This document shows positions 59,726 through 64,000 of a stretch of 64,000 bases of DNA, in pieces; the first letter of the stretch is position 1, and every line of letters starts with the position of its first letter. The position numbers were made by a program, and so were the translations under genes. The DNA is from Comamonas sp. Lineage in GTDB: Bacteria > Pseudomonadota > Gammaproteobacteria > Burkholderiales > Burkholderiaceae_C. The stretch lies in contig JAITLR010000009.1 of NCBI GenBank assembly GCA_031277805.1, positions 1-64,000 of the forward strand. The letters are read 5' to 3'. The notes under the pieces were generated by a model, which ran no database searches, was not told the DNA's origin, and saw nothing but the letters and a program-made list of their open reading frames with translations.

Positions 59726-59753
59726 TAAAAAAAACCGCAGCAAGCTGCGGTTT
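59726..59753 (-). terminator. Intrinsic terminator after the first TRAP binding-protein gene
   Basis: The stem AAACCGCAG / CTGCGGTTT has a 4-base loop. On the minus strand it is followed by eight Ts. It lies 42 bases past the stop at 59795. Confidence 0.9.
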
Positions 59754-59794
59754 CGATAGCTGCCAGCGCATGGCACTGGCGGGCTGGAGATCAA

Positions 59795-60877
59795 TCAGAT
59801 CTTGGCTGTAGCCATGTACTGGTTGAACGGGAACTCCGAGAAGCGGTTCCACAGGATCTGGTCGCGCTGGAAGGCACGCATGTCCTGGTGAATCTTCTTG
59901 AACTCGGGCGACTTGGCTTCGTGCTCGGCGAAGACTTCCATGGAAGCCTTGAAGCCGGCGTCCATCAGAGCCTTGGGGAACATCTTGAGCTGGGTCTTGT
60001 TCGCCACCAGCTTCTTGATGGCGATGGGGTTCAGCACCTGGTACTTGCTGGTCATGTCGGCAGCGGCCACGCGGGTCGCGGCGTCCAGAATGGCCTTGTT
60101 CTCTGGCGAGAGCGCGTTGTACTTCTTGATGTTGATGAAGAACTCCAGATCGGCAGAGCCTTCCCACCAGCCGGGGTAGTAGTAGTAAGGGGCAACCTTG
60201 TTGAAGCCCAGCTTTTCATCGTCGTAGGGACCGACGAACTCCACCGCGTCCAGCGTGCCCTTTTCCAGAGCCTGGTACACATCGCCAGCGGGCATGTTCT
60301 GCGCCACCACGCCCAGCTTGGCCATGGCCTCGCCGAACACACCGCCGCCCAGACGCATCTTCAGACCCTTGAGGTCTTCAACGGTCTTGATTTCCTTGCG
60401 ATACCAGCCACCCATCTGGGTCGTGGTGTTGCCCGCCGATGCGGTCTTGAAGTTGTACTTGGAGAAGAAGGCATCCAGCAGCTTGCGGCCGTTGCCATGG
60501 TCCTTCCAGGCATTCATCTGCAGCGTGGTCAGGCCAAAGGGCACGGCGCAGCTGAAAGCGAAGATGGGGTCCTTGCCGGTGAAGTAATAGGCAGCGGTTT
60601 CCGCCATGTCGATGGTGTCGGCCTGCAGGGCATCAACCACACCGAAAGCAGGCATCAGCTCGCCAGCAGGGTGGACCGAAATTTCAAACTTGCCGCCCGA
60701 CAGTGCCTTGACGGTTTGCGACAGCTTCTCGGCGCTGCCGAAAATCGTGTCCAGCGACTTGGGGAAGCTGGAGGCCAGGCGCCAGCGCACAGCAGCCTGA
60801 GCGTGCACGGCAGGGGCCGCACCCGCGGCCAGTACGCCGGCAATACCAGCATTTTTGAGGATGGAACGACGATCCAC
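59795..60877 (-). CDS. TRAP transporter periplasmic binding protein (DctP, FcbT1-like)
   Basis: A GTG start at 60877 with AAGGAGAC upstream gives 360 aa. The N-terminus DRRSILKNAGIAGVLAAGA is a Tat-like signal (twin Arg, then hydrophobic core) cleaved near AVHAQ. Mature DctP signatures are present: the conserved arginine region LKGLKMRLGGG, MGGWYRKEIKTVEDLKG, and DAVEFVGPYDDEKLGFNKVA. It matches the mannitol/chloroaromatic TRAP group (COG4663). It converges on the permease pair dctQM, with two back-to-back terminators between, so although it is probably the partner it is not in the same transcript. Confidence 0.93.
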   Translation of the reverse strand: MDRRSILKNAGIAGVLAAGAAPAVHAQAAVRWRLASSFPKSLDTIFGSAEKLSQTVKALSGGKFEISVHPAGELMPAFGVVDALQADTIDMAETAAYYFTGKDPIFAFSCAVPFGLTTLQMNAWKDHGNGRKLLDAFFSKYNFKTASAGNTTTQMGGWYRKEIKTVEDLKGLKMRLGGGVFGEAMAKLGVVAQNMPAGDVYQALEKGTLDAVEFVGPYDDEKLGFNKVAPYYYYPGWWEGSADLEFFINIKKYNALSPENKAILDAATRVAAADMTSKYQVLNPIAIKKLVANKTQLKMFPKALMDAGFKASMEVFAEHEAKSPEFKKIHQDMRAFQRDQILWNRFSEFPFNQYMATAKI

Positions 60878-61064
60878 TTATGTCTCCTTGATGAACGGAT
60901 TGGGCTGGCACAGACCACTGATCTATGCCAGCTTGATTCATGTAACAGGGACAAAATGTACACGAGCAAAACGTTCGACGTGCACCAAAAAGTGACCGTT
61001 CGCTTAAGAAGTTCTACCTAGTGAGCCACCTCAAGTTTGCAGTCGCCCCATAAGCAATCACCCA

Positions 61065-62147
61065 CTACAGGCGCACTGCACTCATATAGCTGACATAGCG
61101 AAATTCCGAGAAACGATCCCACAGCAGTTGGTCGTGCTGAAAGCCTCGTAAGCTGCGGTGAATCTTCTTGAATGTGGCGGACTTGGCCTCGTGCTCGGCC
61201 ATGGTTGCCATCACGGCCTTGAAGCCCGCATCCATAAGCTCACGCGGGAAGGCGCGCAATTGCACGCGCTCGCTGAGCAGCTTCTTGAGGGCCGCAGGGT
61301 TGAACGCCAGGTACTTGGCCGTCAAATCCTTGGCAGCCAGCGCGGCAGCGCCTTCCACCATGGCGCGCAGCTCGGGTGTCAGCGCCGCAAAGACCTTGGT
61401 ATTGATGAAGTAAGCCAGTTCGGCCCCGCCTTCCCACCAACCAGGGTAGTAGTAGTAAGGCGCGATCTTGCCAAAGCCCAGCTTCTGATCGTCGTACGGG
61501 CCCACAAACTCCACCACGTCCAGACGTCCTTTTTCCAGCGCCTGGTAAGCCTCGCTAATGGGCATGTTGTAGGCCTGAACTCCGAGCTTTTGCAAGGCTT
61601 CCACCAGCAGCCCGCCACCCACACGCATGCGCAGGCCCTTGAGGTCGGCGACCGACCTGATTTCCTTGCGATACCAGCCGCCCATCTGCGTGCCGGTATT
61701 GCCCGCACTCAGGCTTTTGATGTTGTACTGCCCATAGAAATCATCCATGAGCTTGCGGCCGTTGCCGTACTCCATCCAGGCATCCATCTGGCGTGCCGTC
61801 AGACCGAAAGGAACGGCGCAGCCAAAGGCGAAGCAGGGATCCTTGTCGGTGAAGTAATAAGGTGCCGTGAGCGCCATCTCGGCCGCTCCGCCCTGCACGC
61901 CCTCCATCACGCCAAAGGCGGGCATTGCCTCGCCTGCAGGCTGGACGATGACTTCGATCTGCCCGTTCGACATCAGCTTGAGCGTCTGCGCAAACTTTTC
62001 AGCCGCGCCGTGAATCGCATCCAGCGATTTGGGAAAGCTCGTGACCAGGCGCCACTGCATCAATTCCTGGGCGTGTACAGCAGGTGCCATTCCCGCAGCC
62101 AGCACACCAGCCATGCCCACATGTTTGACGAGTGAGCGACGATCCAT
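61065..62147 (-). CDS. Second TRAP periplasmic binding protein, paralogue of 59795-60877
   Basis: The ATG at 62147 follows GGAGAG and gives 360 aa. The signal DRRSLVKHVGMAGVLAAGM is again Tat-like. The mature protein is collinear with the previous gene's product, sharing blocks such as GCAVPFGLTARQMDAWMEYG and GPYDDQKLGFGKIAPYYYYP; it is a tandem duplicate. Ligand-pocket residues are largely the same, so a related ligand is expected. 187 bases separate it from the downstream copy, which has its own ribosome site. No terminator was seen after it. Confidence 0.92.
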   Translation of the reverse strand: MDRRSLVKHVGMAGVLAAGMAPAVHAQELMQWRLVTSFPKSLDAIHGAAEKFAQTLKLMSNGQIEVIVQPAGEAMPAFGVMEGVQGGAAEMALTAPYYFTDKDPCFAFGCAVPFGLTARQMDAWMEYGNGRKLMDDFYGQYNIKSLSAGNTGTQMGGWYRKEIRSVADLKGLRMRVGGGLLVEALQKLGVQAYNMPISEAYQALEKGRLDVVEFVGPYDDQKLGFGKIAPYYYYPGWWEGGAELAYFINTKVFAALTPELRAMVEGAAALAAKDLTAKYLAFNPAALKKLLSERVQLRAFPRELMDAGFKAVMATMAEHEAKSATFKKIHRSLRGFQHDQLLWDRFSEFRYVSYMSAVRL

Positions 62148-62334
62148 GAATATCTCTCCGCTAGTAGTTGTTGATTGCCCTGGCGTCGGAGCGTACCTGC
62201 AATCTCCTTTTGTCGTTCGGAGATTGCAGCCGGTCCTTGCCGCAGTCCGGGCGCAAACCTCGGCCATTCTAGGAACGCATGCGCAGCCCGTGGGAAGATT
62301 CGTGGCCGCCGTCAGTTTTCTTCTCACACGGTGC

Positions 62335-62364
62335 AAGAAAAAAGGCTCTTCGGGGAAGAGCCTT
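62335..62364 (-). terminator. Intrinsic terminator after dxs
   Basis: AAGGCTCTT (62342-62350) and AAGAGCCTT (62356-62364) pair around CGGGG; the minus strand continues TTTTCTTG. It lies 19 bases past the dxs stop codon. Confidence 0.92.
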
Positions 62365-62382
62365 GATTCAATCGCCATGCAC

Positions 62383-64000
62383 TCAGTCTGCCAGACGCTT
62401 GCGGATCGATGCTTCGATGCCTGCGGCGTCCAGACCCTGCAGCGCCAGCAGCTTGGCGGGGTCCCCATGTTCGATGAACTGATCGGGCAGGCCCAGTTGC
62501 AAGACATTCTTGCTCAGGCCATGAGCAGCCAGGGTTTCAAGCACGGCACTGCCGGCTCCGCCCATGATGCTGCCCTCTTCCAACGTGACAATCAGCTCGT
62601 GCTCGGCCGCAATCTGCAGCAGCAAGTCTTCATCCAGCGGCTTGGCCCAGCGCATATTGGCAACCGTGGCGTCCAGTGCTTCGGCAGCCTGCAAGGCCGG
62701 ATACAGCAGCGTGCCGAAAGCCAGAATCGCCACTTTCTTGGTCGCGCTTTCGCGGCGGATTTCGCCCTTGCCAAAGGGCAGGCCTTCCAGGCTTTCCAGC
62801 GGCGCCACGCCCACACCGGCGCCGCGCGGATAGCGCACGCAGACAGGGTGATTCTGTTCATAGGCAGCAGTCAGCAGCTGGCGTGTTTCGCGCTCATCGG
62901 CCGGGCAGGCCATGCTCATGTTCGGGACGCAGCGCACAAAAGCGATGTCATAGGCACCGGCATGGGTCGCACCATCGGCACCGACCAGACCAGCGCGGTC
63001 CAACGCAAACACCACGGGCAGATTCTGCAGTGCCACGTCGTGAATCAGCTGGTCATAGGCACGCTGCAAAAAGGTGGAATAGATGGCCACGACGGGCTTG
63101 ACGCCTTCGCAGGCCATACCGCCCGCGAAGGTCACCGCATGCTGCTCGGCAATGCCCACGTCGTAGTAGCGACCGGGAAAGCGCTTGTGGAACTCCACCA
63201 TGCCCGAGCCTTCGCGCATGGCTGGTGTGATGCCCACCAGGCGCTGATCCTTGGCGGCCATGTCACAAAGCCACTGGCCGAAGACCTGGGTGAAGGTCTG
63301 CTTGGGCGGCGTGGCCGGCTTGACCAGGCCCACGCTGGGGTCGAACTTGCCGGGACCGTGATAGGCGATAGGGTCGGCCTCGGCCAGCTTGTAGCCCTGC
63401 CCCTTTTTGGTGACCACATGCAGAAACTGCGGGCCCTTCAGGCCCTTGATGTTTTCCAGCGTGGGAATCAGCGAATCGAGGTCATGGCCATCAATGGGAC
63501 CGATGTAGTTGAACCCGAACTGCTCGAACATCGTGGCAGGCACGACCATGCCCTTGGCCTGCTGCTCCAGGCGCTTGGCCAGCTCCAGCAGCGGCGGCAC
63601 CTGCTTGAGCACGCTCTTGCCCACATCACGGGCCTTGGCATAGAACTGGCCACTCATCAGCTGCGCCAGATAGCGGTTCAGCGCACCCACGGGCGGGCTG
63701 ATGCTCATATCGTTGTCGTTGAGGATGACCAGTAGGTTGGCGTCGTGCACGCCACCGTTGTTCAGTGCCTCGAAGGCCATGCCGGCCGTCATCGCACCGT
63801 CGCCGATCACGGCAATGGCGCGGCGGTCTTCGCCCTTTTGCTTGGCCGCCAGGGCCATGCCCAGAGCTGCCGAGATGCTGGTGGACGAGTGAGCCGTGCC
63901 AAAAGTGTCGTACTCGCTCTCCACACGCTGGGGGAAGCCCGACAGACCGCCGAGCTGACGCAGCGTACCCATGCGATCACGGCGACCGGTCAGGATCTTG
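62383..64000 (-). CDS. dxs: 1-deoxy-D-xylulose-5-phosphate synthase, C-terminal part (5' end outside window)
   Basis: DXS condenses pyruvate and glyceraldehyde 3-phosphate using thiamine pyrophosphate, the first step of the MEP isoprenoid pathway. The frame is open to the window edge and its first visible residues, [20 protein letters not shown], match the N-terminal third of DXS, so the ATG at 63972 is internal. Visible are the TPP/Mg motif region ([19 protein letters not shown], then [14 protein letters not shown]), the transketolase pyrimidine domain ([20 protein letters not shown]) and the C-terminal domain to VRKRLAD-like end (IRKRLAD). About 85-90% of the protein is present. Co-location with thiC on this replicon is not close enough to imply coupling. 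Confidence 0.97.
   Translation of the reverse strand, partial: KILTGRRDRMGTLRQLGGLSGFPQRVESEYDTFGTAHSSTSISAALGMALAAKQKGEDRRAIAVIGDGAMTAGMAFEALNNGGVHDANLLVILNDNDMSISPPVGALNRYLAQLMSGQFYAKARDVGKSVLKQVPPLLELAKRLEQQAKGMVVPATMFEQFGFNYIGPIDGHDLDSLIPTLENIKGLKGPQFLHVVTKKGQGYKLAEADPIAYHGPGKFDPSVGLVKPATPPKQTFTQVFGQWLCDMAAKDQRLVGITPAMREGSGMVEFHKRFPGRYYDVGIAEQHAVTFAGGMACEGVKPVVAIYSTFLQRAYDQLIHDVALQNLPVVFALDRAGLVGADGATHAGAYDIAFVRCVPNMSMACPADERETRQLLTAAYEQNHPVCVRYPRGAGVGVAPLESLEGLPFGKGEIRRESATKKVAILAFGTLLYPALQAAEALDATVANMRWAKPLDEDLLLQIAAEHELIVTLEEGSIMGGAGSAVLETLAAHGLSKNVLQLGLPDQFIEHGDPAKLLALQGLDAAGIEASIRKRLAD

Overview
The window is a GC-rich, densely coded bacterial chromosome segment. Gene content (FcbT-like TRAP transporter genes, LivK-type orphan binding proteins, MuxABC-type RND pump, Cox-like molybdenum hydroxylase operon, TPP-controlled thiC) and a family of dispersed intergenic repeats point to a betaproteobacterium of the Comamonadaceae, most likely Comamonas. 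This placement comes from recognising families and repeats, not from a database search. No tRNA, rRNA, CRISPR array, prophage or intact insertion sequence was seen. All long genes look intact except two adjacent decayed fragments near 5 kb, a transposase tail at the left edge, and dxs, which runs off the right edge.

Left part (1-12 kb): a transposase tail, then an orphan LivK-type binding protein (322-1530), an ImpA-like M60/M88 metalloprotease lipoprotein, and a scar in which an autotransporter barrel remnant is fused to a degenerate thiC fragment. A small membrane protein and a MocR-type regulator follow. thiC is preceded on the minus strand by a promoter, a TPP riboswitch and an intrinsic terminator. 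A nitroreductase and a second, close paralogue of the orphan binding protein follow. 12-22 kb: cysE-trmJ divergent from suhB, a sterol-desaturase-like hydroxylase, a minus-strand run (nitronate monooxygenase fused to a ferritin-like-looking domain, cfa, SDR, LysR) and a divergent LysR gene. 22-38 kb: mutS convergent with a chemotaxis receptor, an orphan Anbu proteasome-like peptidase, an alpha/beta hydrolase, uppP, a PsiF-repeat protein, a Fur-box-preceded TonB receptor with its PepSY partner, a DUF2306/2TM/LytS/LytTR cluster and an orphan ABC ATPase.

38-48 kb: a complete four-gene RND efflux operon (adaptor, two permeases, outer-membrane factor). 48-55.4 kb: an NTF2-like protein and a six-gene Cox-like operon (S, L, M, D, E, G). 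Its large subunit carries the form II loop AYRGAGR rather than the Cys-containing loop of true CO dehydrogenase. A GAF-Fis regulator is divergent from it. 57-62 kb: TRAP permeases convergent with two paralogous periplasmic binding proteins. 62.4 kb to the end: dxs.

The less usual observations are: the monooxygenase fusion; a dispersed repeat inserted in frame in the CoxD-like ATPase; repeats that supply the start codon of two genes; the extended orphan Anbu with a near-leaderless promoter; LTxxQ-like repeats in the tail of the RND adaptor; and the thiC/autotransporter scar. I did not find a clearly new multi-gene system. The Cox-like operon of unknown substrate and the monooxygenase fusion are the best candidates for undescribed biochemistry.
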